Part shown: positions 8,594 through 16,292 of the stretch, one piece after another
Position numbering within the stretch: position 1 is the first letter of the stretch
How the letters are laid out: each line of letters starts with the position of its first letter
Assembly (NCBI GenBank): GCA_026702755.1
Contig: JAPPBX010000031.1
Coordinates: forward strand, 84,227-148,226
Reading direction: 5' to 3'
DNA: 64,000 nt
From: Candidatus Poribacteria bacterium
GTDB taxonomy: Bacteria; Poribacteria; WGA-4E; WGA-3G
The notes under the pieces: model-generated
Told to the model about the DNA's origin: nothing
Database searches by the model: none
What the model saw: the letters and a program-made list of their open reading frames with translations, nothing else
Made by a program: the position numbers and the translations under genes

Positions 8594-8732
8594 TTAGTTG
8601 TCAGTTACCAGTTTTCAGTTTTCAGTTAAGGCACCCATTTAATGGAATCCGTTTGATATACAGAAAGTCCATCTTAACTGACTACTGAAAGGCTAACCTG
8701 CGGAGCAGGTTAGCCGAACTGACAACTGATAA
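8594..8732. repeat. TTATCAGTT-type palindrome, copy 3, with nested hairpin
   Basis: TTAGTTGTCAGTTACCAG on the left and ACTGACAACTGATAACT on the right enclose about 100 bases. A second perfect hairpin, GGCTAACCTG / CAGGTTAGCC (about 8692-8715), is nested inside, so one repeat type appears inserted into another. It lies between the SBP gene and oppB and may set relative expression by stabilising or terminating the transcript. Confidence 0.65.
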
Positions 8733-10685
8733 CTATTCCTTAGACAGCCAACACTGTTCAGGATAACTGGTCGCGGGTGTGACAATTGCCCACGGTCCTA
8801 AAATGCCGTCGTTAGGCACATTGTGAAAATGATCCGCTACAACCAAGAGCGATGGCGAACGCGCTGCAGAACCGAGGTGAAAGGGTCCCTCATCAATATG
8901 AATCCTGACGGCGTCCCGGACATACTGATGTCGCTGTTTTTCATCGGGTTCGCGCTTAATCTCATCGTATAAATCAAGCAACTTTTTTAGAGGTCCGGTG
9001 GCAGGTTCGCCCTTTTCACCGTCTGTTTCATACCATTTCCCTACCTTGGGGTGCCAGTACTTCGGGAGTGTCGGAAACACCCAATCGGGATACGTAAAGA
9101 GATCCATTTCCGCCTCACCGTGCATACTGATTGTGAATTTGCCGAGTGTGCGACGTAAACTCAATTCGGCACCCGGAGGTGTGTAGAGCAGCGTTTTTAA
9201 GCCGAGTTCCTCCCATCCGTCCTGAATAATCAACCCGATGTCATTCTCTTGGCTGTTAAGATTGGAACTTGGTACATCCATGAGTATTTCAATCGGGTCC
9301 CCATCTGGACGCAGCCTATAACCATTTTTATCACGCGCTGTGAGTCCCATTTCATCTAAGAGACGGTTTCCCGCATCAATATCAAAATCAGCGTCGGCTC
9401 GTTTCCATTCCTCAAAGAGAGCTTGCCCATCCTCATCGGCAAAATGCCACCCTTCTTGGCTGACAGTTGCCGCCTGCGGTTCCAGCAAGCCGCGCCATGC
9501 GATTTCGTTACATTTCACACGGTCAATGCCATAAGCGAGTGCCTTTCGGAATCGTTGGTCGCGGATGATTTTTCTTAAGACAGGATCGGGGGCAGTCCAA
9601 TTAATTAGAATAGCAGGTTGCGCTCCGGCAGTGCTTTTCCATCGGCGAACCTTATAACCGCCCTTCTCCTGTCCTTTCAGATAAAGTGCGAGATCACGGA
9701 GTTCCATCCCACGGTACTGGCAGTCGATTTCGCCAGCGAGGATTTTGAGCACGCGCACTTGGGGTTCGGGAACCAAACTTGTCTTGACCCTGTCGATGTA
9801 AGGGAGTTGTCTGCCGAGTGTATCAACGACGTAGTAATACGGGTTGCGCTCCAATTCAACGCGGAAGCCTCCCTTTTCGTATTTTATCACCCGCCAGGGC
9901 CACAACGTTGGACGCTCCGGGTTCTGATGTGGGATGTTCGCTTTCTCGAATTGAATGAAATCGGCATATTCGGCGTTGCCATCTGGATGAAACTGCATCA
10001 TGTGGTGTTTGGGAATGTTATACTGATTACACCACCAAAATCCGGTTGCCAGCCAAAGCGGTACGAGCCAGTTGGGACCGGCGAATTTCATTACAATTGT
10101 GTGGTCATCAGGAGTTTCGACCTCCATCGGGATGCCGTTTACCTTGCACCAAACCGGTGGGCTGTACTTGTGCCGGTCATCAAGACAGAGTTCATAATAG
10201 AAAGCAAATGAGGCTGATGTATAAGGGTGTCCATCCGACCATTTGACCCCTTTACGGAGATGTAAGGTCAACATACTGCCGTCTTCGTTAAACTCCCACG
10301 CTTCGGCAAGACCGGGTTCCAGACCAGAGGCATCAAATTTCCATCGGATGAGGGGTGCATACCCTGCTGTCATCTTCCACGTCCCTAAATCCGGATGTGT
10401 GTGAAACCGGTGCCATGTCCCACCGTATGGACCGGGACGTTCGTATCCGTCGTAATCGGTTTTAGCAACGAGCGGATTTTGGGGGAGCCGTTCTGAAAGC
10501 GGTGGGAGTTTACCCGCCTCGACCTGTTTTGCCCACATCGGTGCCTCTTTCGCCTCAACCCCACTTGGAAAATCGGAGGTGTCTTCTAATTGACCGCCTG
10601 AACACCCAAGAATAAGAATGGGTAAGATGAACAGTAGTTTAATATAATTCAGGGCAGATTGGAAAGTTCCTGTTGTTTTATGCAT
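8733..10685 (-). CDS. Peptide-binding lipoprotein, SBP family 5
   Basis: 650 aa from the ATG at 10685, preceded by GAGGAGG eight bases upstream. This start puts a lipoprotein signal first, with hydrophobic LLFILPILIL and lipobox LILGC (Cys28). An upstream ATG at 10832 would run through the end of the preceding gene and bury the signal. The body shows family 5 hallmarks: LHLRKGVKWSDGHPYTSASF, a RKALAYGIDR motif and a VNGIPMEVETPDDHTIVMKF motif. The protein is anchored on the outer face of the inner membrane, or in the periplasm, and delivers oligopeptides or a similar ligand to OppB/OppC. The ribosome-binding site lies inside the last codons of the preceding nucleotidyltransferase gene, so the two are coupled. 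Confidence 0.9.
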   Translation of the reverse strand: MHKTTGTFQSALNYIKLLFILPILILGCSGGQLEDTSDFPSGVEAKEAPMWAKQVEAGKLPPLSERLPQNPLVAKTDYDGYERPGPYGGTWHRFHTHPDLGTWKMTAGYAPLIRWKFDASGLEPGLAEAWEFNEDGSMLTLHLRKGVKWSDGHPYTSASFAFYYELCLDDRHKYSPPVWCKVNGIPMEVETPDDHTIVMKFAGPNWLVPLWLATGFWWCNQYNIPKHHMMQFHPDGNAEYADFIQFEKANIPHQNPERPTLWPWRVIKYEKGGFRVELERNPYYYVVDTLGRQLPYIDRVKTSLVPEPQVRVLKILAGEIDCQYRGMELRDLALYLKGQEKGGYKVRRWKSTAGAQPAILINWTAPDPVLRKIIRDQRFRKALAYGIDRVKCNEIAWRGLLEPQAATVSQEGWHFADEDGQALFEEWKRADADFDIDAGNRLLDEMGLTARDKNGYRLRPDGDPIEILMDVPSSNLNSQENDIGLIIQDGWEELGLKTLLYTPPGAELSLRRTLGKFTISMHGEAEMDLFTYPDWVFPTLPKYWHPKVGKWYETDGEKGEPATGPLKKLLDLYDEIKREPDEKQRHQYVRDAVRIHIDEGPFHLGSAARSPSLLVVADHFHNVPNDGILGPWAIVTPATSYPEQCWLSKE

Positions 10686-10686
10686 T

Positions 10687-11631
10687 TCAAGCGTCCTCCT
10701 CACGTTTAGCGAGGGAATCGGTGAATATACTGAGGTCTTCAGATACGCTTGTAAATAGTTGGTCAATTGACTTGGCACGCGGTTCGGTTTTTTCATAAAC
10801 CAATTCTTCGGCATAGATATTATTGAACGCATGACGGAATTTCAGGAGATCGTCTAATCGGCGAAAGATATCTTCAGAAATTACAGGAGGACGTTCCGGT
10901 CTCTGTTCTGTCATTTGTGTTAGTAGGTCCTTATGCCAACTATCCCCAGTCGGTAAGTGCCTATCCACCTGGCGGGCAATTCTCTTAAAAATGTTCTCTA
11001 TACCGTTATAGACATCAGCAAGTTTTTTTGCAATTGATTCTTGTATATATGGTCTGGCGGCAACGGGGAGCACTTCAATATCTTCCAACGCCTTGGCGAT
11101 TCCACCAACGGTAGATTCTATTTTTGAAAGTTCATCGTTGATGCGTTGTGTCAACCTTTTTCGGTTCATTTCGTAAATTTCTCCATCCTCGGTCGGGAAA
11201 ACCTGCCGTTGAAGATGTTCATAAAGCCTCTTCCACAATACTGGTCGCACCCCTCGTTCGATAGGAATCGCTTGGTATTTCACCCGTTCCCGGAAAAGTC
11301 CCTTTGACCTATCAAAATTAATTATGTCTATTTTGAATTCCGAATCGAAATCCATAATCTTTTTGTATGCCTTATCATATAGATCATTGGAGAGTCCCGA
11401 CACAGCAATATCGATATCCGACCCCTTCGTGAACCACATCGGTTCCGTGAGCGAGCCGAAGATAACGACCTGGGTTGCACCGAACTCCTTATAAAGGAGT
11501 ATTGCCACTTCCTGCGCGTCACGCCATGCCTGATGGAGCAACCCTTCGTCCACGATTCGGCTTTTCCACACTTGCTCCAGCCGTTTTCTACACGCTGAGA
11601 GTTCAGATGGAGACATCTTTTGTTTTGACAT
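10687..11631 (-). CDS. MNT nucleotidyltransferase fused to a HEPN/HepT-like domain
   Basis: 314 aa from the ATG at 11631, two bases after the oppF stop and behind AGGGGG. Residues about 40-110 form a minimal nucleotidyltransferase: FGS at 58-60 and SDIDIAV with Asp72/Asp74, the metal-binding pair. A helical C-terminal half follows, with FRHAFNNIY at about 265-273 in the place where HepT-like domains carry an R-x4-6-H RNase motif. The expected second Arg/His appears to be Asn-Asn, so RNase activity may be lost. In MntA/HepT systems the nucleotidyltransferase AMPylates and neutralises the HEPN RNase; here both halves are in one chain. Finding it between transporter genes, tightly coupled on both sides, is unusual. 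Confidence 0.7.
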   Translation of the reverse strand: MSKQKMSPSELSACRKRLEQVWKSRIVDEGLLHQAWRDAQEVAILLYKEFGATQVVIFGSLTEPMWFTKGSDIDIAVSGLSNDLYDKAYKKIMDFDSEFKIDIINFDRSKGLFRERVKYQAIPIERGVRPVLWKRLYEHLQRQVFPTEDGEIYEMNRKRLTQRINDELSKIESTVGGIAKALEDIEVLPVAARPYIQESIAKKLADVYNGIENIFKRIARQVDRHLPTGDSWHKDLLTQMTEQRPERPPVISEDIFRRLDDLLKFRHAFNNIYAEELVYEKTEPRAKSIDQLFTSVSEDLSIFTDSLAKREEDA

Positions 11632-11633
11632 CA

Positions 11634-12632
11634 CTAAACCCCCTGTAACTCCAGCGTATCGCTGTGGTGACATGCCACCTGAACACCCGATGCCACCTGA
11701 CGAAGTTCAGGTGTTTCCTGTTTACATAGATCGGTTGCATAACGACACCGTGGATGGAAATAGCACCCAGTCGGTGGCTGAGACGGATCGGGGACATCGC
11801 CTTCAAGCCGAATGTGTTCACGTTTCCGCTGCGCGCTCGGATCGGGAAGTGGTACAGCCGATATCAACGCTTCAGTGTAGGGGTGCTGCGGCGATTGATA
11901 GAGCGTTTCAGCATCGCTGATCTCCACAATTTTGCCGAGATACATGACTGCGACACGGTCACTGATATGTTCAACAACGCTCAAGTCATGTGCGATAAAG
12001 ATATAGGAGAGGTTGAATTCTTCGCGGAGTTCTGCGAGCAGGTTGAGAATCTGTGCTTGAACGGAAACATCCAACGCAGATACTGGTTCATCTGCGACGA
12101 TGAGTTCCGGTTGGAGTGCTAACGCTCGCGCAATGCCGATACGTTGGCGTTGTCCACCGCTGAAGGCGTGTGGATAACGACGCATATCCTGTGATTTCAA
12201 TCCTACAGATTCCAGCAACTCAACAATTCGGTCCTGAAGTGCTGTCCCTTTTTCGGTCTGATTGACGCGCATCGGTTCCCCGACGATATCTCCTACCGTC
12301 ATCCGTGGGTTGAGCGATGCGTGTGGGTCTTGGAAGATCATCTGGATGCGTCTGCGAAAGGGGCGCATCTCTCGGTGTGTCAATTTCGCCAGATCGACCT
12401 GTTCCTCGCCGAAAATGAAACTTCCACTTGTCGGTGGAATTAACCGGAGTAAACATCGACCAGCCGTCGTCTTTCCACAACCACTCTCACCAACGAGACC
12501 AAGCGTTTCACCGCGTTGCACGTCGAAGTTGATACCATCGACCGCCTTGACATAACCGATGGTGCGTTGAAAGATGCCTTTTTGTATCGGAAAGTATTTT
12601 CTTAGGTTGTTTACTTGAAGCAGTTTTGCCAT
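11634..12632 (-). CDS. Peptide ABC transporter ATPase (OppF/DppF type)
   Basis: 332 aa. Walker A is GESGCGKTT (residues 48-56), the ABC signature is [15 protein letters not shown], and Walker B is [12 protein letters not shown] with IAHDLSVV carrying the switch His. The C-terminal oligopeptide-transporter extension [14 protein letters not shown] is present; its Cys residues can hold an Fe-S cluster in some homologues. It pairs with the OppD ATPase upstream to power import. The downstream nucleotidyltransferase-HEPN gene begins two bases after the stop. Subunit type (F rather than D) is inferred from the N-terminus [11 protein letters not shown] and family convention. Confidence 0.92.
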   Translation of the reverse strand: MAKLLQVNNLRKYFPIQKGIFQRTIGYVKAVDGINFDVQRGETLGLVGESGCGKTTAGRCLLRLIPPTSGSFIFGEEQVDLAKLTHREMRPFRRRIQMIFQDPHASLNPRMTVGDIVGEPMRVNQTEKGTALQDRIVELLESVGLKSQDMRRYPHAFSGGQRQRIGIARALALQPELIVADEPVSALDVSVQAQILNLLAELREEFNLSYIFIAHDLSVVEHISDRVAVMYLGKIVEISDAETLYQSPQHPYTEALISAVPLPDPSAQRKREHIRLEGDVPDPSQPPTGCYFHPRCRYATDLCKQETPELRQVASGVQVACHHSDTLELQGV

Positions 12633-12663
12633 TGTTTATCTCTTATTTTAGGAAAATCAGAAA

Positions 12664-12793
12664 TAGGTTCATATATTAATCCAAATTATGTAGCCTGTAA
12701 TGTAATGGAAGGTTTTTGCTTGGGCGTTTCTTCAGATATACGGAAAGGCACTTCAATATCCAACCCCCCTTACTGAACCGCAAGGTAAAATTA
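12664..12793. repeat. TAATTTTACCTTGCGG-bounded element, copy 2
   Basis: On the minus strand it begins at the oppD stop, TTTAATTTTACCTTGCGGTT, and ends CATAATTTGGATTAATATATG, the same ends as the element at 7445-7588. The middle differs in sequence. Both copies sit immediately after a transporter gene's stop codon in the same orientation. Confidence 0.6.
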
Positions 12794-13822
12794 AAGATCT
12801 GTGTGAAGCCAGCATCGGACAGCATGCCCACCTTTCTCCGATTCTCCGTTGATGACCGCGAGTTCTGGCATCTGCTCACATTCCGGCATCCGTTCCGAAC
12901 ATCTGGGTTGAAATGAACATCCCTCCGGCAGCCCCAACGGATGTGGCACTGTCCCGGGTATAGAGGGCAAGGTTTTTTGCGGCGTTTTTCCAAGGATGGG
13001 TATAGATTTTAGCAATCCCTGCGTGTAAGGGTGCAACGGATTATAGAAGATGTCATCAACGGTGCCTCTTTCGACGACACGCCCCGCGTACATGACAACG
13101 ACTTCATCCGCGATATCCGCAATAACACCAAGATCATGGGTGATGAGCATAATCGCCATTCCCATTTCCGCCTGAAGTTCTTGCATAAGACCAAGTACCT
13201 GTGCCTGGATCGTCACATCAAGTGCTGTTGTCGGTTCATCCGCGATGAGCAACGTGGGCGAACAACAGAGTGCCATCGCAATCATGATACGTTGACGCAT
13301 ACCACCGGAGAGTTGGTGCGGATATTCATCAACGCGTTGCGCAGGGGCAGGTATGCCAACACGGGCAATCATTTCAATAGCGCGTTCGCGTGCCGTTTTT
13401 TTATCAACCTGCTCATGTAACACAATTGCTTCGGCAATCTGGTTTCCGACAGTATAAACTGGATTGAGGGAAGTCATCGGCTCCTGGAAAATGATGGCAA
13501 TTTCGTTGCCACGGATTTGGCGCATCAATTCACTCTTCGGCGACACTTGCGCGATATCCAGCGGTTCATCACCATTGCGATGAAATAAGATCTCGCCCGC
13601 TTCGATTCGTCCGGGCGATGGCACGAGTTGCAGCAGGGATAGCCCAGTGATGCTTTTTCCACAGCCACTTTCGCCGACAACGCCGACGGTCTGTCCGGGA
13701 CCGATTTCAAAACTGACATCACTTACAGCGTTCACGATGCCATCGTCTGTTGGAAAGACAGTTTTTAAGCCAGAAATTTCCAGGAGCGGTTTTTCGTGAG
13801 ATGTTTTTTCTGCTGAAGCCAT
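12791..13822 (-). CDS. Peptide ABC transporter ATPase (OppD/DppD type), first gene of the operon
   Basis: 343 aa. Walker A GESGCGKS (residues 50-57), signature LSGGMRQRIMIAMAL, Walker B LLIADEPTTALD and the oligo/dipeptide C-terminal motif CSFQPRCSERMPEC all match the OppD family. It heterodimerises with OppF on the cytosolic side of the permease. A GAGGTAA ribosome-binding site precedes the ATG, and a consensus promoter (13863-13891) lies about 40 bases upstream, making this the head of a six-gene operon (oppD-oppF-MNT/HEPN-SBP-oppB-oppC). The stop codon lies in the first bases of a repeat element. Confidence 0.92.
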   Translation of the reverse strand: MASAEKTSHEKPLLEISGLKTVFPTDDGIVNAVSDVSFEIGPGQTVGVVGESGCGKSITGLSLLQLVPSPGRIEAGEILFHRNGDEPLDIAQVSPKSELMRQIRGNEIAIIFQEPMTSLNPVYTVGNQIAEAIVLHEQVDKKTARERAIEMIARVGIPAPAQRVDEYPHQLSGGMRQRIMIAMALCCSPTLLIADEPTTALDVTIQAQVLGLMQELQAEMGMAIMLITHDLGVIADIADEVVVMYAGRVVERGTVDDIFYNPLHPYTQGLLKSIPILGKTPQKTLPSIPGTVPHPLGLPEGCSFQPRCSERMPECEQMPELAVINGESEKGGHAVRCWLHTDL

Positions 13823-13862
13823 TCTCTTGGGTTACCTCAGAAGGTGTGCCAAACTTTAGGCT

Positions 13863-13891
13863 ATTATACACAAAAAGCAGTCGCGTGTCAA
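13863..13891 (-). promoter_or_regulatory. Consensus sigma-70 promoter of the peptide transporter operon
   Basis: On the minus strand TTGACA (13886-13891) and TATAAT (13863-13868), both perfect consensus hexamers, are separated by exactly 17 bases. The oppD start is about 40 bases downstream. Such an ideal promoter suggests strong constitutive transcription unless a repressor acts; no operator palindrome is obvious. Confidence 0.8.
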
Positions 13892-13938
13892 TTTTTAAAT
13901 TTGGCAAGGGTATTTAAACAAACCTAAAGGGGGATATA

Positions 13939-13960
13939 GGCGCGGTCGTTAAACCGCGCC
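13939..13960. repeat. GC-rich hairpin of the CGCGGT class
   Basis: GGCGCGGT and ACCGCGCC form a perfect 8-bp stem with a CGTTAA loop. It lies between the anti-sigma gene and the transporter promoter and follows the same design as the hairpins at 6239, 29942, 39012 and 55254. Confidence 0.6.
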
Positions 13961-14027
13961 GGGGCAAAAGGAAGGATTTCAAAAGTCAGCGTCGAAAATG
14001 AATGCGCCACAAACCGGAACTATAACC

Positions 14028-14747
14028 TTACAACGCTGTTTTAATATGATTCCAAAATACAGTAAGTTTCTCGCTCGCAACATCTTGCGAATAGTTAACG
14101 ACGCTGGTTTCACCTGTCTGCTTCTCATAAGCTGCAGTATTGGCGCGCCACATCTTTGACGCATCTGGCGTTGTACTGAAGAAATAATCAGGATCGTGCT
14201 GAACAGTCGTTATTGATTGCTGTTGCGTGTGTGGGTCCTCCACTTTTGTATCGGTGTTCTTAATCCCTGCCCACGGAGACGGTGAGATTTTGACGTATTG
14301 GAGCCGTGTTTTTTCCATCGCAGTTAAGTCGAACTCTGGTTCTATAGAGTCTGTAAAGAACGCAACCTTGAGGACAAAACCGGAAGCAACGAGATAGAAC
14401 AGCAGAGCAATGGCGTTGACAAGCCTCGGGGAAAGTTCTAACTTCAACCGATCAAAACACCACGCTAATGGATTCGCGAAGAACGCGAGTTGCCGTCGTC
14501 GGTGGAGTTGTCGGACGCGTTGTTGAATGTTCCCGGCTAATTCTGGTGGTGGAATCGGTTCCTCTGCGTTCTCCAATACATTCGCGGTGTTCCACAACGC
14601 TTCGTATTCCATCTGGCATTCTGGACAGGTCCGCAGATGTTCCAAAAGCGCACGCCGTGAAACGTCCTCAGAAACCGGATCTGCCATCTGAGCATCCTTT
14701 TTCACGACAAGATACGGTAGATTGTTAAGAGTTTGTTCGCAATTCAT
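14028..14747 (-). CDS. Zinc-finger anti-sigma factor, membrane-anchored
   Basis: 239 aa. The N-terminus carries the zf-HC2 anti-sigma motif, with His37, Cys41 and Cys44 in EHLRTCPECQ; these residues bind zinc in ZAS-type anti-sigma factors and grip the sigma factor. One membrane segment follows (VNAIALLFYLVASGFVLKVAFF, about residues 120-140), with a C-terminal part of about 100 residues probably outside the membrane. It starts 16 bases after the end of the ECF sigma gene, so the pair is co-transcribed and the sigma factor is likely held inactive at the membrane. The sensed signal cannot be read from the sequence; the extracytoplasmic domain is not a family I recognise. Confidence 0.82.
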   Translation of the reverse strand: MNCEQTLNNLPYLVVKKDAQMADPVSEDVSRRALLEHLRTCPECQMEYEALWNTANVLENAEEPIPPPELAGNIQQRVRQLHRRRQLAFFANPLAWCFDRLKLELSPRLVNAIALLFYLVASGFVLKVAFFTDSIEPEFDLTAMEKTRLQYVKISPSPWAGIKNTDTKVEDPHTQQQSITTVQHDPDYFFSTTPDASKMWRANTAAYEKQTGETSVVNYSQDVASEKLTVFWNHIKTAL

Positions 14748-14763
14748 TGAGATACCCCCTTCC

Positions 14764-15321
14764 TTAGAGATAATATTTGCTCAGCTTCCGCTTGAGATTT
14801 TTCAGTGCCTGATTCAACCGTGAAGCCACAGTACCCTCTGAGCACTTTAAGATATCAGCAATTTCCCGGTATTTAAGGTGCTGCATATAATAAAGCGTGA
14901 CAACCTCGCGTTGCTTTGCCGGTAAACGACTAATAGCACCTTGTACCACCTCGCTTTGCTCGGTCTTAATTACCGACCGTTCAGGTGAATCCTCTTCAGA
15001 AGCTACACTATCAATCTCTGTTTCTCTGGTGTAAGCGGTAAGCTTGCGTTCATGCGATTGCGATTTACGAATATGCTGTTGGCACGTATTGATGCCGATA
15101 CTATATAACCATGTCCCGAACTGCGACTGAAATCGAAACGATTTAATTGATTTGTATGCCTCTAAAAACGTTTCCTGCGTTGCGTCGGCGGCATCTTCTG
15201 GATTACCAAGCATCCGGTAGGCAAGCCCATAAATCTTTGAATGATGCCGATTGACGAGCTCGTTGAATGCCTCGGCATCGCCTTCTACTGTTTTGTGTAC
15301 GTACACATCATCAGGAATCAT
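14764..15321 (-). CDS. ECF-family RNA polymerase sigma factor
   Basis: 185 aa. Sigma region 2 spans residues about 20-90, with YRMLGNPEDAADATQETFLE and FGTWLYSIGINTC. Region 4 spans about 125-180, with LPAKQREVVTLYYMQHLKYR and a CSEGTVASRLNQALKNL helix-turn-helix. This two-domain layout is typical of RpoE/SigW-like extracytoplasmic-function factors, which redirect RNA polymerase when released from an anti-sigma factor (encoded immediately downstream). The start is the ATG at 15321; the DNA upstream is a repeat element, so the promoter is hard to locate and autoregulation cannot be judged. Confidence 0.92.
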   Translation of the reverse strand: MIPDDVYVHKTVEGDAEAFNELVNRHHSKIYGLAYRMLGNPEDAADATQETFLEAYKSIKSFRFQSQFGTWLYSIGINTCQQHIRKSQSHERKLTAYTRETEIDSVASEEDSPERSVIKTEQSEVVQGAISRLPAKQREVVTLYYMQHLKYREIADILKCSEGTVASRLNQALKNLKRKLSKYYL

Positions 15322-15475
15322 ATTTCTAATTTACCTTGCGGTTCGGTGAAAGTGGATTTCATACTTGACGTTCCCCCACGTAGAACCAGCCCTCCACTAC
15401 GTTACGGACTTACGTCTTCGCGGCTAAGAATACAAAAACTTCTCACAGACATATTTCTAATTTGGACCACCCGAC
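15322..15475. repeat. TAATTTACCTTGCGG-bounded element, copy 3, within a 333-base gap
   Basis: The gap 15322-15654 has no credible gene. Its first part reads TCTAATTTACCTTGCGGTTC on the plus strand and ends near 15472 with TTTCTAATTTGGACC, resembling the ends of the elements at 7445 and 12664 but in the opposite orientation. The rest of the gap (15476-15654) holds an AT-rich stretch with long T runs (TTTTTTTATTTTCTCCCGTTTTTG at about 15538), in which I see no gene. Confidence 0.45.
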
Positions 15476-15654
15476 TCCTATCCCTTAAAAATGGGATGTT
15501 ATCTGTTTTGTTGTATCGGAATCGATTTTCCTTCAAGTTTTTTTATTTTCTCCCGTTTTTGAGGGTGGAGAAAGGAAACTACGAACCAATTGTTTGTATT
15601 ATCGTTAGTTTTCTGGCGAACGCCACGGATGACAGTGTCCAGCAAACAGAAGTG

Positions 15655-16218
15655 TCAAACTTCACACGCCTCACAGACCAAGGCGAAGCGTTTGGTACCG
15701 TTCGTCTCAAGCTCGGTTTCGTAATCGTAACTGACCGGCACGTTTGACGCGCCACACCAATCGCATCGTCCAGAAAAGGTGTGCGCTTTCTGTCCCAACA
15801 GCATCTCCTTCTGTTCTTCAACCTTTCGGGTCGCAGCGATGAGGTCAAGTGCACTTTGACGGAGTTTCTGATCGGTTTCCTCTTTGGCGATCCTTTCAAG
15901 GAGCGGTTGCAGTCTCGGATCGTTCGGATTCCCGCCGTCCTCGAGTGTATGCCACGCGGCTTTGCGGACACGCAGATCGGGATCAACCAACCCTTTGTAG
16001 AGTGCCACCCAAACTTTGTCAACACTTTTCCGAACATGACAAGGACAGAGATTATCCATTGCCTCAACGCGATCATCCGGGTTGGAAGAATACGCAAGCG
16101 AGAGATAGTATTCTACCTCATTGCCGCGCAACCGATCTTCACGTCGGCGATGTGCATTCTTCTGATATTTGTTCATGCCTCTCATTTTTTTTTGCTTCGG
16201 AATTCCATGTTTTGGCAT
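15655..16218 (-). CDS. HEAT-repeat protein with C-terminal Cys4 zinc motif
   Basis: 187 aa, not a named family I recognise. It opens with a strongly basic stretch (MPKHGIPKQKKMRGMNKYQK) that could bind nucleic acid. The middle (about residues 38-130) contains HEAT-like alpha-helical units such as DPDLRVRKAAWHTLED. The C-terminus has two CxxC pairs (CDWCG and CEAC), spaced about 30 residues apart, forming a probable zinc ribbon. This combination suggests an RNA/ribosome- or DNA-associated scaffold rather than an enzyme. It lies upstream of the sigma gene on the same strand but more than 300 bases away, and downstream of the DUF499 gene by 75 bases, so it could be read through from the defence operon. 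Confidence 0.55.
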   Translation of the reverse strand: MPKHGIPKQKKMRGMNKYQKNAHRRREDRLRGNEVEYYLSLAYSSNPDDRVEAMDNLCPCHVRKSVDKVWVALYKGLVDPDLRVRKAAWHTLEDGGNPNDPRLQPLLERIAKEETDQKLRQSALDLIAATRKVEEQKEMLLGQKAHTFSGRCDWCGASNVPVSYDYETELETNGTKRFALVCEACEV

Positions 16219-16292
16219 CTGTTTCCTCCATTATTAGAATTGTAACACAGGTTTTTCGGCTTCTTCCAGTTAATCAGTGCTAATAGGTCTTC

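Noticed and set aside
10685..10832. Longer N-terminus for the substrate-binding protein
   Set aside because: It would overlap the preceding gene and hide the lipoprotein signal; the ATG at 10685 has a perfect ribosome-binding site.
15241..15747. Plus-strand 168-codon reading frame
   Set aside because: It overlaps the ECF sigma start and HEAT-repeat gene on the other strand and covers a repeat element; its composition is not protein-like.
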